The notes below the pieces were generated by a model that searched no databases, had not been told where the DNA came from, and was given only the letters and a program-made list of their open reading frames with translations. From Physella acuta (taxonomy: Eukaryota > Mollusca > Gastropoda > Physidae): a stretch of 64,000 bases of DNA. A program made the translations under genes and the position numbers. Positions 1-11,619 of this stretch are shown piece after piece. Within the stretch, counting starts at the first letter, position 1. The number at the start of each line of letters is the position of its first letter. The stretch lies in the NCBI RefSeq assembly GCF_028476545.1, contig NW_026731976.1, forward strand, positions 426,501 through 490,500, in the 5' to 3' direction.

Positions 1-337
1 AAGGTCTCTGGAATTTGGCCGAAAAATCGCCGGAAATCAAACGTCCGGTCCGGGCGCCATGTTGTTAGCAACCGACCACGCCTCCAAGTTAGCGAGAAAT
101 ACTAGTAAATGAGCATGGTTGCATCTGTTGGAAACATCGCTAGTCTTCATTTATTACTGAAAAGTTTTAATTCGATTGTTTAAAAACAGGTACATAAATG
201 AAACAAAGAAACATTTTTTTATTTTTAAAACATAAATCTTCCTCAAAATGTGAAATAATTATTAAAATGTAAGGAGTCACCTGTTCTTCACATTACTAGT
301 CCCGGGCGATTTTACGTACCCAAAACGATAGATTACC
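1..337. mobile_element. Right end of a GGTAATC-type DNA transposon (cut by window edge)
   Basis: About 230 bases at the right (from about 110) are nearly identical to the right halves of the elements at 2468-3017 and 20513-21055, and end in the same terminal repeat (reverse complement of GGTAATCTATCGTTTTGGGT). The left 100 bases differ from those copies, so this is either a longer relative or a chimera. The left end and its target duplication lie outside the window. Superfamily inferred from the 8-bp duplications of the two complete copies. Confidence 0.7.
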
Positions 338-449
338 GATTGTCTAAAGAAGATTCCATTATCGGACTCAGGTAGGGTAAAGGAGGGCGTTAAGAGCCGT
401 GTGGTATTAAGCCCCAATCAACACCCCACCCCCACAAAACCCCCAATAA

Positions 450-2010
450 CACTGCTAATCTACTTCTGAGGTAACAACCACTGCTGTTCTTTGATAACAG
501 AGGATTCATTTTATGTAATTTACACCCACTTGGTCCAATAGGGAGAGGATGAGACAAGATTTAATCCCACTGCTCTTTCCCTAAAATTTCTCATCTCCAT
601 AAAACCATTTTGTGAACTTTTTTTCCAAATCGACATAACTTGGGAAACTTCACTTTGTAATAAACCAAATGAGTTTTTCAAGCCCATTCTTTGTTCCTGT
701 ATTAGAGCATTGGTTGTTGTACATTTTAACACTATTTTTATAGCTATGGCTAGAATAGTTTTATTTTGGTGAATTTTTTTTGCACAGTGATTATTGGTGC
801 CAAAACAAAATGGCCGACATTAGTCCCATTTTACCATGCTATAAAGTTTTTATCATTATCAGAGTAAAACTTACCATAATGGTTTTATTTGTTAGATAAT
901 AACTAAATCTACATGAATACATTAATTTTGTTCACAAGCTTGCCTGTTTAGAAAAGTTATAACAGATACTGTTATGTGGCTCTTGAAACCCTATGTGCAA
1001 GTTTCTCATTTATTAGACCACTGAATATGACACTGGTATAGGAATAGTTAACACAAAATGTATTAATTGTTAAACAGACTTGTGTCTAAATGATAGAAAT
1101 ACTATTCTAAGTAAAAATTCAGTCATCTCATGTTAGCAAGGTAATTTTTAAAATGGTATGAGTACTTATTACCCCTAAGGGGCAATACAGCCGACTCAGC
1201 CCCCACCTGTTTCTAACCAACCATAAAACTTCTAATCTCTTTGTAGGTAACAGGAATAAATATTCTTAGGTCTCAGCCTATCTGGGGTGGTATGTTATGT
1301 AATTTATGACCCTCATGGTCCAGCATGGAAGTAAACAGACACATTAATACCACTGCTCCCCCCCCCCTTACAATTTCTTACCCCCATGATACCCAGCCCC
1401 CACCAGTTTCTGGCCCACCATAAAACTTCATCTCTTTGTAGGTAACATGGATTACAGTTACAGATCTCAGACAATCTGTGGTGGCATGTTATGTAACATG
1501 ACCTTCATGGTCTAGCAGGGTGGAGACCAAAGAGGAATCAGTACCACTGCTCTCCCCTCACAATTTCTCACCTCCATGATCTAACCCACCATTAAACTTC
1601 ATCTCTTTGTAGGTAACATGGACTAAGTTCTTAGATCTCAGCCAACCAGAGATAGCATCTCCTTATGTAATTTATGGCCCTCAGGGTCCAGCAAGGAGAA
1701 AAAAAGGGGAAACCAGTACCACTGCTCTCCCCTCACAATTTCTCACCCCCATGATACCCAGCCCCCACCTGTATCTAACCCACCATAAAACTTATCTCTT
1801 TGTAGGTAGCATGGACTTAGTTCTTAGATCTCAGCCAACCAGAGATAGCATCTCCTTATGTAATTTATGGCCCTCAGGGTCCAGCAAGGAAAACAAAGGG
1901 GAAACCAGTACCACTGCTCTCCCCTCAACATTTCTCACCTCCATGTCATGTTATGTAATGTATAGCACACATGGCTTATCAGGGGAAAGCATTAAGGCAG
2001 ATTAGTTAGT
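450..2010. repeat. Degenerate tandem repeats of about 175-190 bp inside the TA-flanked element
   Basis: Successive units share the order: ACCACTGCTCT, a C-rich run, CACAATTTCTCACC, CCACCATAAAACTT, TCTCTTTGTAGGTAACATGG, TCAGCCAACC, TTATGTAATTTATGGCC and TCCAGCA. Clear units start near 1195, 1375, 1560 and 1745, with a diverged one at 475-600 and a partial one to about 2010. The units at 1560 and 1745 are the most alike, suggesting recent local duplication within an older array. Confidence 0.6.
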
Positions 2011-2467
2011 ACCACCTCCTTTTTACATACAAGAATGTTAACTCTGGACAGCTACACACTAGTATACTAGCTACACACTAGGCATACTAATGTGCCTACT
2101 GTAAACTACTTGACTTTAGGCCCTATGTACACCTGTAATTGTATCAATTGTAGACTGGGCCCATTGGGGCCTAGTGATAGCTAGTATCAGTTAAAGTGTG
2201 TGTACACAGCATTAACTATTTTGGGGTTAGAAATTAATTATTTTTATTGAGGAGTTAGTCTAAACTAGGAGATAATGCTTATTGCCCCACTGCCCGGCTC
2301 CTTTCACCCCAAATGCTGATTTCGGGGGTATGACAATAAATGTTCAATTAAACCCATTTAAAGTATATTTAATAGACTTTGTTATTATTTTTATATTGTG
2401 TAAGATATGTTAGAATAATTTTGCCATATTTTCAATACTAAAAAATTCTTAGATTAGTAGAAATCTT

Positions 2468-3017
2468 GGTAATCTATCGTTTTGGGTACGTAAAATCGCC
2501 CGCGGCTATTTATGTACGAAAACGTTACCTCATTGTCAAGGCTTTAATAGAATTATATTGTCATATGTTTGTGTCAAATATTATAGATAAATGAATAATA
2601 AACCTAAATCAATGGCTAAATATATCGATATAGAAATCTAGGCCAGAAATTAACTTTAAACAGCAGTGTCTGAGAGCAAGATTTGCTATATAAACAGCAG
2701 CCATTTGTAAAATAGAGTGGCTTCCCCCTGAATCTGGCGCTAAAAGCTTATGAAAATAAAACTTTGACAAGATGGCTGCTGTAGTAAATGAGCATGGTTG
2801 CATCTGTTGGAAACATCGCTAGTCTTCATTAATTACGGAAAAGTTTTAATTCAATTGTTTAAAAACAGGTACATAAATGAATCAAGGAAACATTTTTGAA
2901 TTTTTTAAAACATAAATCCTCCTCAAAATGTGAAATAATTATTAAAATTTAAGGAGTCACCTGTTTTTCACATTACAAATCGCGGGCGATTTTACGTACC
3001 CAAAACGATAGATTACC
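2468..3017. mobile_element. GGTAATC MITE copy A (hAT-like, 8-bp target duplication), nested
   Basis: 550 bp with about 37-base terminal inverted repeats opening GGTAATCTATCGTTTTGGGT. It is flanked by a perfect 8-bp direct repeat, GAAATCTT (2460-2467 and 3018-3025). An 8-bp duplication fits hAT, P or Merlin; termini starting GG are less usual for hAT, so the superfamily stays open. No coding capacity. It sits inside the TA-flanked element and is therefore younger than it. Confidence 0.85.
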
Positions 3018-3024
3018 GAAATCT

Positions 3025-3810
3025 TTAAAAATGTACAGGTGCTAAAGTGTGGCTCTTAACGCCCTCCTTTACCCTATAAACATTCTCCCGGTATTTTTAT
3101 CAATGGGGTATATTACAGTATTAATCTGTGTCTATTTTATCATTCTAGACTAGATCTATAGGCCCTAATCTATGTTAATAAGGACAACTTTCCCAATAAT
3201 TAAAGTATGCCTATTTTTTTATCGATAACAGGTGTTATACGCAGGAAGGATTTAAAGACGTCAACAAACTTATTTATCAGAGTTTAATTAATCCAAAAAA
3301 CATTTTTGGAAGTTCAAAACAATTTATTTAACGTTAAAGATTAAAATAACAAGTATACGATCCAAAAGTATTTACTAAAATACAACGATTCACTTACAGG
3401 CATGTTTACTCTTACTGTAGAGCGATTAGAAAGACTGAACTTGGGGTTTTCCTTCCGTATTATACGGCACGGTCGCCGAGGGTATATTGAGCTGTAATCA
3501 AAGTAGTTTCGAACTTTTAATGCAATCGCTTGTTTTGAATTTTGGACATAGATTTAGATCTAAAATCTATATCTAGATCTAGACAAATCTTTTTTTTAAG
3601 TGTTTTTAAAAAAATCTGAGAGACATTTTTATTGACGGTAAATAGTATTAAATTTAAAATGGAATTAAAGAGTTGGCCAAGGTCTTGTAAGAAACTATTA
3701 TTAGATACTTCGCAACGAGGATTTCATTGGCGTTAAAATATAGATCTCTCTTTCTAGGCACTTGCACTTCGTTGTGTAACTCCTTTGTCCTATATACTAT
3801 AAGTACTCAA
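3025..3810. other. Non-coding sequence, nothing recognised
   Basis: AT-rich sequence with a short run of TCTAGA/AGATCT-type palindromes at about 3550-3590. I see no gene, tandem array or transposon ends beyond the right terminus of the TA-flanked element at 3074. Confidence 0.5.

Positions 3811-3894
<84 letters not shown>
3811..3894. repeat. (CA)n/(TA)n microsatellite
   Basis: Five CA dinucleotides followed by about 37 uninterrupted AT dinucleotides. Confidence 0.95.
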
Positions 3895-3899
<5 letters not shown>

Positions 3900-4164
3900 G
3901 CGTTTTTGGTCTATCCCACAGGGTGAACGGAAAAAAGTCACAGGAAAAAAAAACACAGAAAAAAAGTCAGTTTTTGCTAGGAAAAAAGTCACGGAAAAAA
4001 GTCACAGAAATAAAGTCACAGAAAAAAAAGTCACAAAAATCTTTTAATAAATCTTTTTTATTTTAATTGTTGAGAATTGTAAGAACTTGGGTGTTGATTG
4101 CTGTCTGTTGTTGTTTTAGCATTTTTATAAACGATAAAAGCATTGTTGCTTATAAAACTAATAA

Positions 4165-4545
4165 GGGGTCATCCATAAATGACGTCACGCTTTTTTTGAC
4201 GATTTTTACCTCCCCCCTCCCCTCCGTCACACGTCGCACAAAAGCCAGACCCCCCCCCCTAAAATGACGTCACACCTCAACCTACGACCCCCCTCAAAAT
4301 TGCAGTTGAATTTTTTTTAAACATCGATATTTTTCCAAAATCTCGTCTAAACTATTACAATTTATTAAAACAGTTATCGAAAACGCGAAATAACGTCTAA
4401 AATTCGTTTTCTAACATTGCTTTTTTATAATGCAAAAATGTGACGTCGCAACATCTGAACCCCCCTCCCCCTCATCACACATCGTCACAAAATTACGGAC
4501 CCCCCTCCCCCCCTACGAGTGTAACGTCATTTATGGATGACCCCC
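4165..4545. mobile_element. Harbinger-like MITE (TAA duplication)
   Basis: Terminal inverted repeats read GGGGTCATCCATAAATGACG at the left and its complement at the right, ending GGATGACCCCC. TAA flanks both ends (4162-4164 and 4546-4548), the TWA duplication of PIF/Harbinger elements. The interior has C-rich patches and repeated ACGTCAC motifs and no coding frame. A related end fragment is at 30004-30090, and the array at 44370-44640 uses a similar GGATGACCCCTAA motif. Confidence 0.6.
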
Positions 4546-4548
4546 TAA

Positions 4549-5160
4549 GTAAAAAATACTGTAACCTAATTTTTAAATTTACACAGCAACCACAACTTTT
4601 GTAATGAAATTTAGTTAAGTACGATCTAGAAATGTTAATTGTAAACGAATTTTAGGCACATCGTTGCGTTTTGCATGTTTAATGTTTAGCCATTCCTTGG
4701 TCGGCTTCGCCTCAGTCGGCCTTGTCCGTCCATATTGTGTATTGTTGACGATTTGTGTCAATGACAGCCTTTGTACCGTGTCGGGATTCTGCTTTGATCC
4801 TTCCCTTTGTTTTGTAATGAATGTGGGCAGTACAGGTGGTTGACCTATTGTTGCTTTGAGTTAAGGGCAGCAAGTCACATTAACTACGTCTTAATGCCTT
4901 TCCGCGCTAATTTAAAGTTAGTATTTAACAAATACTATGAAAAGGAGAAGGTTGGAAAATTTATTAAATTCTATTAAATATTATATGTATAAAGTATAAA
5001 GGAATAAAACGTAAATAGTTCACACTAAATATTTAGGTGTGTTATAAATTTCAATATACGCATACAACCTGCGCACATTTTATTATATTTAATTAACCTA
5101 AGCTGATTTGCACTTTCTGAATATTTAATACAAAGAAGTATTAAGAAATTCCACGAAAAT
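4549..5160. other. Non-coding sequence, nothing recognised
   Basis: AT-rich sequence without long frames or repeats that I can define. It lies inside the candidate AAAAAAGTCAC-bounded element. Confidence 0.4.
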
Positions 5161-5580
5161 ATATATTTGTGACTTTTTTTTTTCCTTTGACTTTTTTTCC
5201 TGTGACTTTTTTTCCTACAATCCTCCAACTTCCTTCGTGAATTCTAGACGTACCTGCCTAGATCTAGAAGTATTTTAAAGTTCTTTCTAAGGATGTGCCC
5301 ATCTTTTCCTTTCTGTTATTTCATTGTCCACTCTCGGTTTCCCTTTGTTTGATGCCGATCTGAATGTCTTAGTTAGGCCGGTTTGTCCAGCTTCTTCAAC
5401 CAGTATAGTATGAAATATTCTGCATTTGTTGTTGACGATGTGCACACAAGCAGAAATCATCTGCAAGATCAGTCTTCAGCTTGTTGTGTATGTTGGATTT
5501 TACATTATTTAGTCTTTCTATAATTGTTTCTGATAACTTGCTATTGTCTAACACTAAGCATTCTGAATAGTGGTATAGAC

Positions 5581-5809
5581 CAGGGGTCTCCAAACTTTTC
5601 AGTCCGACGGCCGCATTAACTATCAAATTTCAGTCCGAGGGCCACATTAACTATCAAATTTCTGTTCGGGGGCCAGTTTCTCCCAGGCATGTCTTTGATT
5701 TTTCTGGGCAAAGTTCCTCAACCATCACCAACAAACGATTTTTCCTTGTACAAAAAGATCTCCGCGGGCCGGATGAGAGGGCTTCGCGGGCCGCGGCCTT
5801 ATGGGATAA
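5581..5809 (-). mobile_element. hAT MITE (CAGGGGTCTCCAAAC family), one end missing
   Basis: Begins CAGGGGTCTCCAAAC and continues as the reverse complement of the complete element at 27906-28122, including the internal CAACAAACGATTTTTCC segment and the GGGCCGCGG end. A stretch around CAGTCCGA..GGCC..CATTAACTATCAAATTT is duplicated within it. The opposite terminal repeat is absent, so the copy is truncated. Confidence 0.7.
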
Positions 5810-5833
5810 ATGGGAAACAAATGTATCTGGAAC

Positions 5834-5999
5834 CAGAGTTTCTTCCAGGCATCTCTTCGGGGGGGGGGGGGGGGCGAAGCCCCCCCCCCCCCCCCCCCCG
5901 CCCGAAAAATTTTTACCGCCCACCCGAACGAAATTTATAGAAGAAAGTCTACCGCCCCCCCCGCCCCCCCCCGGAGAAAAAAGTCTGGAAGAAACACTG
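5834..5999. mobile_element. hAT MITE with G/C homopolymer core (CAGTGTTTCTTCCAG family)
   Basis: Ends are CAGAGTTTCTTCCAG and CTGGAAGAAACACTG, flanked by a perfect 8-bp duplication TCTGGAAC (5826-5833 and 6000-6007). The interior is dominated by long G and C runs that could fold into a hairpin. Other copies: 50562-50691 (complete) and 22501 (one end only). No coding capacity; the frames that cross it are homopolymer artefacts. Confidence 0.8.
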
Positions 6000-6177
6000 T
6001 CTGGAACTCCATTGATATAGAGCTTCATACTACACGTTGAACGATATTAGTGACAAAGCAAAGAAATAACTAAATAGCTTAAAAATCCGACACATTGAAA
6101 ATAACAGAATACCATGAATAACTATTTTTAAATAATAATTATTTACATTATTACTATTAATACTATTATATTATTAG

Positions 6178-6475
6178 TGTTACATTATGTCTTTTTAGTG
6201 ATTGTTACATCCCTTGTATTATGTATATTATGGTTACGTCCCTTGAATGTTCAGTGTGTTATGAGTGATATGTAGTTAATGTGTACCTGTGAGTGGCTGT
6301 GAGTTAGTTAACTGTGTAGGCAGAGCTGGAGACTAGTCATCTATGCTGTTCTAATGTAATTATGTAACCAAGTTACCTGAAGAACTGCGTCTGTTGAAGT
6401 ATTATAACAAGTAGTCAACACACCATATTAAATGCACACACCGTATGATCCCGTTGAAACCCCGGCTGTTCAAAG
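6178..6475. mobile_element. Possible solo LTR (weak)
   Basis: A roughly 290-base stretch begins with TGTTACATTATG-like sequence and ends near CCCCGGCTGTTCA, so it has the TG...CA shape of a long terminal repeat, with an A-rich signal about 40 bases before the end. No flanking duplication could be confirmed and no internal retroelement sequence is adjacent, so a solo LTR fossil of unknown family is only a possibility. Confidence 0.2.
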
Positions 6476-6534
6476 GTAATTATTATAGGCCTAATTATTT
6501 ATTAATATTTAGGCCTATGTAATTTGTATTATTT

Positions 6535-6835
6535 TGGGCTGAGAAAATTTTATACATTTGAGACATTTCAAACATAGCGTAGCCTACGTCTCGATAAGTA
6601 GATCTATAAATCTAAATCAAATTTGAATGAAATAGTTCATTTCTTCATATTCTGAAATTGGAAGACGTTGACATTAGTTTTGTGTACTTTCCGTAGTTTA
6701 AACGTGTGACATGTGACGTAATTTTTTTTTCTTCCTTTTTTGTCAAAACAATAATAAACACTTTTCCGGTTGCATAAATATTAAATAAAATTGTGTTTCT
6801 ACATTCGAATATGCCTTGGTTTTTATTTTCCTTCT
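6535..6835 (+). repeat. Interspersed repeat shared with 34250-34475 (opposite orientation)
   Basis: The segment containing AAATCAAATTTGAATGAAAT, TTAGTTTTGTG, GTGACGTAA, TTTTCCGGTTGCA and ATTCGAATATGCC matches the reverse complement of 34250-34475 over most of its length. Two dispersed copies in one window mark it as mobile or formerly mobile; the family is not recognised. Confidence 0.55.
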
Positions 6836-6993
6836 TTAAATAAAATTTAGTTTACACATTTAAAACATCCACCATATCATTTTCAACTAAAGTTCGTATC
6901 TTAAAGTTCTCCATATATCGCTGAACGTACTGATCACATAGTGTTTGTGGTGCATTTATAATTTATTTGTCCGGCACGCTGGGTAACCTGGAG

Positions 6994-7442
6994 CAGAAGA
7001 TAGACTTGCACGCTAAATATGATATAAAATCATCAATGCATAATTCAATGTTCCAGAAGATAGTTTAGACTTGCACGCTAAATATGATATAAAATCATCA
7101 ATGCATAATTCAATGTTCCAGAAGATAGTTTAGACTTGCACGCTAAATATGATATAAAATCATCAATGCATAATTCAATGTTCCAGAAGATAGTTTAGAC
7201 TTGCACGCTAAATATGATATAAAATCATCAATGCATAATTCAATGTTCCAGAAGATAGTTTAGACTTGCACGCTAAATATGATATAAAATCATCAATGCA
7301 TAATTCAATGTTCCAGCAGATAGTTTAGACTTGCACGCTAAATAATAAATATGATATAAAATCATCAATGCTTAATTCAATGTTCCAGAAGAGACTTGCA
7401 CGCTAAATATGATATAAAACCATCAATGCATAATTCAATGTA
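6994..7442. repeat. Minisatellite, about 65-bp unit x7
   Basis: Unit begins CAGAAGATAGTTTAGACTTG and ends AATTCAATGTTC. Internal units are almost identical; the first lacks GTTTA and the last two carry indels. Confidence 0.95.
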
Positions 7443-8042
7443 ACTCCGTTCCTAAACAATAGACATTAATAAATCAATAAAGAATCTAAGAACAAAAAAA
7501 CCTCTAGCAAACGTCATTTTTTGAAGAACTGTGAACTGAGCCATGACAATTTCGGGCACTTCTAGAGATCTAACTGACAGATGCGGTGAAAAGTTAGCAC
7601 ATGGGTCAAGACTTGAAGACAATGCAATTTGACATTAAATTTTACTTAATTGGATGCCAAAATTGTTTTTACAACACAATATCATATGGTTCCTGGAAAA
7701 AAACTAGACACCCCCCCCCCCACCCTGAAATGCTTATCAGCCAAGCATTAATACCCAACAGTTTGAAGCATTTGAGCCAAATCTAGAGTAGAATATTTAT
7801 TTCAATACATTTCAAATTCATGATTATAACATTTTAAAATTGTAAAAGTTAAACAAAAAAGTTTGATTGTACAGATCTTTGATGAAAATTAGTTTCACAC
7901 ATGAAACAAAGATAAAAATTTGATTTTCAAACCTTATCAAAACATTTTAAAGATGTTTTGTAAAACAATTTTTACACAGGCTAGTGATAAAACATTAGAT
8001 ATGTGTTAGTCGTTTTACAGAGATCATTTGGGGCAATTTTAT
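7443..8042. other. Non-coding sequence, nothing recognised
   Basis: AT-rich sequence with one C homopolymer near 7710. No gene or repeat recognised. Confidence 0.5.
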
Positions 8043-8168
8043 CAGTCACACACATTAATTAATGTTTATCTGGCCAGTCTCACACATTAATTAATGTTTA
8101 TCTGGCCAGTCTCACACATTAATTAATGTTTATCTGGCAAGTCTCACACATTAATTGTTTATCTGGCC
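8043..8168. repeat. Minisatellite, 32-bp unit x4
   Basis: Unit contains CACACATTAATTAATGTTTA followed by TCTGGCCAGTCT; the last copy has a 4-base deletion. Confidence 0.9.
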
Positions 8169-9508
8169 ACTCTTACTTTCAACAGAAAAATGTGTGGAGA
8201 AATTGGAATGTAGCTGTACAAAGGACACCAGTCATGACTTGTGTTAAAACACTGGACTAAACAATCAGACTTTCTGTAACACTTGGACCAAAGATAAAAA
8301 CTAAGGAAGACTACTTCAAATATTCCAAAGATTTACAAAACTTAACATAGTAAAAATATACTTGAAACACTGATACAGTGAAATCTATTTAGATCTATAT
8401 TAGGCAAGTTTTTATCAAGGAGTTTTAGAAATCATTAATATTTTTTCCATTGCTTGCTAGATCAAATGAAGATATCACTTTTTTTCTGGCAAAAATTAGA
8501 TTTACACAAAAAGAGATAATCCATAGAATTACCAATTCTTACAAAGATAATCTTTTACGTATTTAAAGGCCAAAATACTTCCTAAATTCTCAAAGTTCAA
8601 TTCTCCCGACCCACATCTAAAACAAACAAGGTTCAATTCTCCCCACAACATCTAAAACAAACCGGTCATGATGCAGTACAACTTGTCTACCCAGTTTTTA
8701 TAAGTTATAAAACATTATATGAATGACAGAAAAAATATAGGCATAGAACGTTGAATGACTGTCATACATGAGTTGGTGAATGAAGCAAGTCAAACATGAT
8801 TGGGTGAATGATGTAAGTCATACAGAGAAAAAAAACACTTGGCCGGAATTATGAGATGCAACAGTGGAACTGGAAAGTGTGTAAGTCTGTGTGGTGAGGT
8901 GGAAAGTGTGCAGGTCAGTGTGGTGAGGTGGAAAGTGTGCGGGTCAGTGTTCTAATTCTGTTGTCTTTTTTAAACTATCATTCTTAACGCCATTATCTCA
9001 ACAGGAGGGATGGGGTAAACAGGACAGATTAAAGACTATACTTTCTATCTGACCCAAACTGCTGCCTGCAAGAAACTGGCACCAACTGGGGTGACAACTT
9101 TACCTACTTGATCAAGAGACACATTTGAAATTTAACTCTCACCATGTAAAAAAATCCCAATAAATAACGCAATATGTAAATCCAATGGTCATGCAATAGT
9201 TGTCATGTAGCCAGCACTGCCAAGGTCAGTATGCTGACCAAGGATATCATTCCTGATACTCCAGATAGTAACACAAAATGTGGTTTTTCAACGCTAGTAG
9301 GCGATTCGCTCTTAACAAAATGGCCCCTGTCAATATGGTCCTTGACAGAAACAGAACCTAATGCTCACACTAGCATCTAAACTCCTGCTCATATACAGCT
9401 TTTAAATATTAAGCTCAAGCCATAAATTAAGCTCTCATCCTTACATTAGACTTTTGGCGTACTGAGTTATTTGCCGTACATGTTTTTCTCTTGGTGCTCA
9501 TGAAGCTC
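8169..9508. other. Non-coding sequence with a short GTGTGGTGAGGTGGAAA repeat
   Basis: Mostly unremarkable AT-rich sequence. About 2.5 copies of a 26-bp unit containing GTGTGGTGAGGTGGAAAGTG lie at 8878-8950. No exon with believable splice sites was found. Confidence 0.5.
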
Positions 9509-10121
9509 CTGTGATACAGTTAGCTCATACTGTATAGATCTTGTAATACAGTTAGCTCACACTGTATAGATCTTGTGATACAGTTAGCTCACACTGTATA
9601 GATCTTGTGATACAGTTAGCTCACACTGTATAGATCTTGTGATACAGTTAGCTCACACTGTATAGATCTTGTAATACAGTTAGCTCACACTGTATAGATC
9701 TTGTAATACAGTTAGCTCACACTGTATAGATCTTGTAATACAGTTAGCTCACACTGTATAGATCTTGTAATACAGTTAGCTCACACTGTATAGATCTTGT
9801 AATACAGTTAGCTCACACTGTATAGATCTTGTAATACAGTTAGCTCACACTGTATAGATCTTGTGATACAGTTAGCTCACACTGTATAGATCTTGTAATA
9901 CAGTTAGCTCACACTGTATAGATCTTGTAATACAGTTAGCTCACACTGTATAGATCTTGTGATACAGTTAGCTCACACTGTATAGATCTTGTAATACAGT
10001 TAGCTCACACTGTATAGATCTTGTAATACAGTTAGCTCACACTGTATAGATCTTGTAATACAGTTAGCTCACACTGTATAGATCTTGTAATACAGTTAGC
10101 TCACACTGTATAGATCTTGTA
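9509..10121. repeat. Minisatellite, 32-bp unit x19
   Basis: Unit is TACAGTTAGCTCACACTGTA followed by TAGATCTTGTAA; units vary mainly at one A/G position. The unit itself carries a TACAGT...ACTGTA inverted pair. Confidence 0.97.
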
Positions 10122-10532
10122 ACACACCAAGCTCCAGCAGTAGTCTCCCATAATACACCAAGCACCAGCAGTAGTCTCCCATAACACACCAAGCACCAGC
10201 AGTAGTCTCCCATAACACACCAAGCTCCAGCAGTAGTCTCCCATAATACACCAAGCTCCAGCAGTAGTCTCCCATAATACACCAAGCTCCAGCAGTAGTC
10301 TCCCATAATACACCAAGCACCAGCAGTAGTCTCCCATAATACACCAAGCACCAGCAGTAGTCTCCCATAACACACCAAGCACCAGCAGTAGTCTCCCATA
10401 ACACACCAAGCTCCAGCAGTAGTCTCCCATAATACACCAAGCTCCAGCAGTAGTCTCCCATAATACACCAAGCTCCAGCAGTAGTCTCCCATAATACACC
10501 AAGCTCCAGCAGTAGTCTCCCATAATACACTA
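10122..10532. repeat. Minisatellite, 31-bp unit x13
   Basis: Unit contains ACACCAAGCTCCAGCAGTAG followed by TCTCCCATAA. Variable sites (CTCC/CACC, AACAC/AATAC) recur in the same order, so blocks of several units were duplicated together. All three minus frames stay open because 31 bp shifts frame each unit; this is not a gene. It directly abuts the previous array. Confidence 0.97.
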
Positions 10533-10689
10533 AGTTTCTTTGTGACACTTGTGCATGTGTTTACAAATGAACATTTGTTGCCATCCATTTTGTTGGGAGC
10601 CATTTTGACAGGATCCTTTAGTCGGGGCTGTTAGTTTAGCCATGCATCAATAAAATGGAAGTCAAAGACTGTTGCAACTATCAAGACTA

Positions 10690-11011
10690 TAGTGGGATAG
10701 CATGGTCACACGGTAGAGCATACCACTCCTGGTTCATAGAATGTCCCTGATGGTAAGTAAAGGCTGCTGGCCACATAAGCCCTTCATATGCAGAAGTCAC
10801 AGAAACTGGTAGACTCTACTTCACTAGCCCCAAGGACCATCAGGTTCAGCAGGGTTAGCCCTTCATATGCAGAAGTCACAGAAACTGGTAGACTCTACTT
10901 CACTTGCCCCAAGGACCATCAGGTTCAGCAGGGTTAGCCCTTCATATGCAGAAGTCACAGAAACTGGTAGACTCTACTTCACTTGCCCCAAGGACCATCA
11001 GGTTCAGCAGA
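10690..11011. repeat. Possible tRNA-derived SINE fragment plus 79-bp tandem repeat x3
   Basis: The 79-bp unit starts AGCCCTTCATATGCAGAAGT at 10778, 10857 and 10936. Just upstream, 10693-10750 has GGATAGCATGGTCACACGGT and GGTTCATAGAATGTCCC, reminiscent of pol III A and B boxes. A related sequence (CCCTTTATATGCTGAGGACA ... CTACTTCACCTGCCC) sits at 30148-30215, so the unit belongs to a dispersed family. The SINE reading is tentative. Confidence 0.5.
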
Positions 11012-11040
11012 GAACTTTACATTACTACATGACTATACAA

Positions 11041-11490
11041 ACAGATCAACATGACTTTAAATATCTAGATAAGATCAACTATCATGACTTTAAATATCTA
11101 TATAAGATCAACTATCATGACTTTTATCTAGATCAGATCAACTATCATGACTTTAAATATCTAGATAAGATTAACTATCATGACTTTAAATATCTATATA
11201 AGATCAACTATCATGACTTTAAATATCTATATAAGATCAACTATCATGACTTTTATCTAGATCAGATCAACTATCATGACTTTAAATATCTATATAAGAT
11301 CAACTATCATGACTTTAAATATCTATATAAGATCAACTATCATGACTTTAAATATCTATATAAGATCAACTATCATGACTTTAAATATCTATATAAGATC
11401 AACTCTCATGACTTTAAATATCTATATAAGATCAACTATCATGACTTTAAATATCTATATAAGTTCAACTATCATGACTTTAAGTATCTA
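11041..11490. repeat. Minisatellite, 33-bp unit x14
   Basis: Unit contains ATCATGACTTTAAATATCTA followed by TATAAGATCAACT. Two units are 27 bp. Because 33 is divisible by 3 the array reads as an 11-residue peptide repeat, but nothing else supports coding. Confidence 0.95.
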
Positions 11491-11553
11491 GTCAGATTAT
11501 CATCAGATCTATGCAGCACAGAAAATCCTTGTTAGGTGCCAACAAACCAGACT

Positions 11554-11618
11554 TTGCGGCTACCCTGTGTGTTGCGGCTACCCTGTGTGTTGCGGCTACC
11601 CTGTGTGTTGCAGTTACC
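11554..11618. repeat. 18-bp tandem repeat x3.5
   Basis: Unit TTGCGGCTACCCTGTGTG. Confidence 0.9.
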
Positions 11619-11619
11619 C

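Larger units (their letters stand above)
375..3074. mobile_element. TA-flanked DNA transposon, 2.7 kb, non-coding, hosting a nested MITE
   Basis: A 24-base perfect terminal inverted repeat occupies 375-398 and 3051-3074; it opens GGGTAAAGGAGGGCGTTAAG. Both ends are flanked by TA (373-374 and 3075-3076), the duplication used by Tc1/mariner-like elements. The interior has no transposase frame: it holds degenerate tandem repeats (about 450-2010) and a second, younger transposon (2468-3017). Non-autonomous or stripped copy. The superfamily rests on only a 2-bp duplication and is tentative; TA also forms the core of Harbinger duplications. Confidence 0.6.
3921..5216. mobile_element. Candidate element bounded by inverted AAAAAAGTCAC repeats
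   Basis: The left side (3925-4045) carries several copies of GGAAAAAAGTCAC on the plus strand; the right side (5165-5216) carries the same motif in inverse orientation. A third, solitary block occurs at 18490-18575. Repeated subterminal motifs in inverted orientation are typical of non-autonomous DNA transposons. No clean terminus or target duplication could be fixed, and a Harbinger-like MITE lies inside. No open frame of interest. Confidence 0.4.

Noticed and set aside
5654-6028. Gly/Pro-rich frames on both strands
   Set aside because: G and C homopolymers inside two hAT MITEs.
10064-10603. Three overlapping minus-strand frames of 140-179 codons
   Set aside because: 31-bp minisatellite; all three frames give the same peptide cycle, which a real gene would not.
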